Assembly (NCBI RefSeq): GCF_029961765.1
Contig: NZ_CP124681.1
Location: forward strand, 558,001-622,000
Source: Nocardioides sp. QY071
GTDB lineage: Bacteria; Actinomycetota; Actinomycetes; Propionibacteriales; Nocardioidaceae
Length of the DNA: 64,000 nucleotides
Reading direction: 5' to 3'
The translations under genes were made by a program, and so were the position numbers. Every line of letters begins with the position of its first letter. Within the stretch, counting starts at the first letter, position 1. This document shows positions 63,949 through 64,000 of this stretch, one piece after another. Below the pieces are notes generated by a model, which worked only from the letters and a program-made list of their open reading frames with translations, did no database searches and was not told the origin of the DNA.

Positions 63949-64000
63949 TCAGATGCCGTGGTTGGCCACGAGCAGCCGCTCGGGGTCGACGGCGTCGCGC
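63949..64000 (-). CDS. C-terminal end of an unidentified protein (5' end outside window)
   Basis: Only the last 16 codons are visible on the - strand, reading RDAVDPERLLVANHGI and a TGA stop. The ending DPERLLVANHGI resembles the C-termini of FAD-linked (berberine-bridge type) oxidases, but this is too short to be sure. Confidence 0.35.
   Translation of the reverse strand, partial: RDAVDPERLLVANHGI

Overview
The window is very GC-rich, uses frequent GTG starts and 4-bp start/stop overlaps, and carries a complete run of nuo genes beside KorAB-type 2-oxoacid:ferredoxin oxidoreductase, a sulfate ABC transporter, class F-like sortase sequence and DUF222/HNH (13E12-type) genes. This points to a high-GC actinobacterium; Nocardioidaceae (Nocardioides-like) is my best guess, from gene content and protein style only.

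Region 1 (1-12475, + strand): the distal part of the respiratory complex I operon, nuoF (truncated by the window edge) to nuoN, followed with overlap by a trans-polyprenyl diphosphate synthase that probably supplies the menaquinone side chain. A strong hairpin and an unusual 212-bp palindromic element follow. Region 2 (12840-22547): rarD-like permease, a small Lys-rich secreted protein, korAB (- strand), and a divergently transcribed sulfate transporter operon sbp-cysT-cysW-cysA; korA and sbp share an 11-bp promoter element in the same orientation relative to each gene. Region 3 (22595-30171): a 1785-residue secreted repeat protein ending in a sortase-like domain, a lytic transglycosylase, yajQ, tRNA-Tyr and a SnoaL-like protein.

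Region 4 (30175-62779) is a large cell-surface polysaccharide/adhesin locus. It has a - strand operon (Alg14-like and Alg13-like glycosyltransferase halves, polyprenyl-phosphate sugar transferase, secreted propeller protein), a sensor kinase/LuxR regulator pair, an 1838-residue PKD/propeller surface protein, a + strand operon (Wzz-like protein, flippase, sulfotransferase, ParB-like/methyltransferase fusion, small-molecule kinase), a secreted GH26-like hydrolase, a family 2 glycosyltransferase, an O-antigen-ligase/Wzz fusion, a second propeller protein, a LamG-like lipoprotein and a second regulator/kinase pair. Inferred job: make, decorate, export and remodel a surface polysaccharide, with matching surface proteins.

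Two DUF222/HNH genes with their upstream repeat arrays lie in inverted orientation at 34612-36508 and about 52732-54668 and enclose the central 16 kb of that locus. The right-hand copy carries a 1-nt frameshift close behind its apparent start. A short CCC-A/T-GG motif recurs in five intergenic regions of the locus. The window ends with an S66 LD-carboxypeptidase and the last codons of an unidentified - strand gene.
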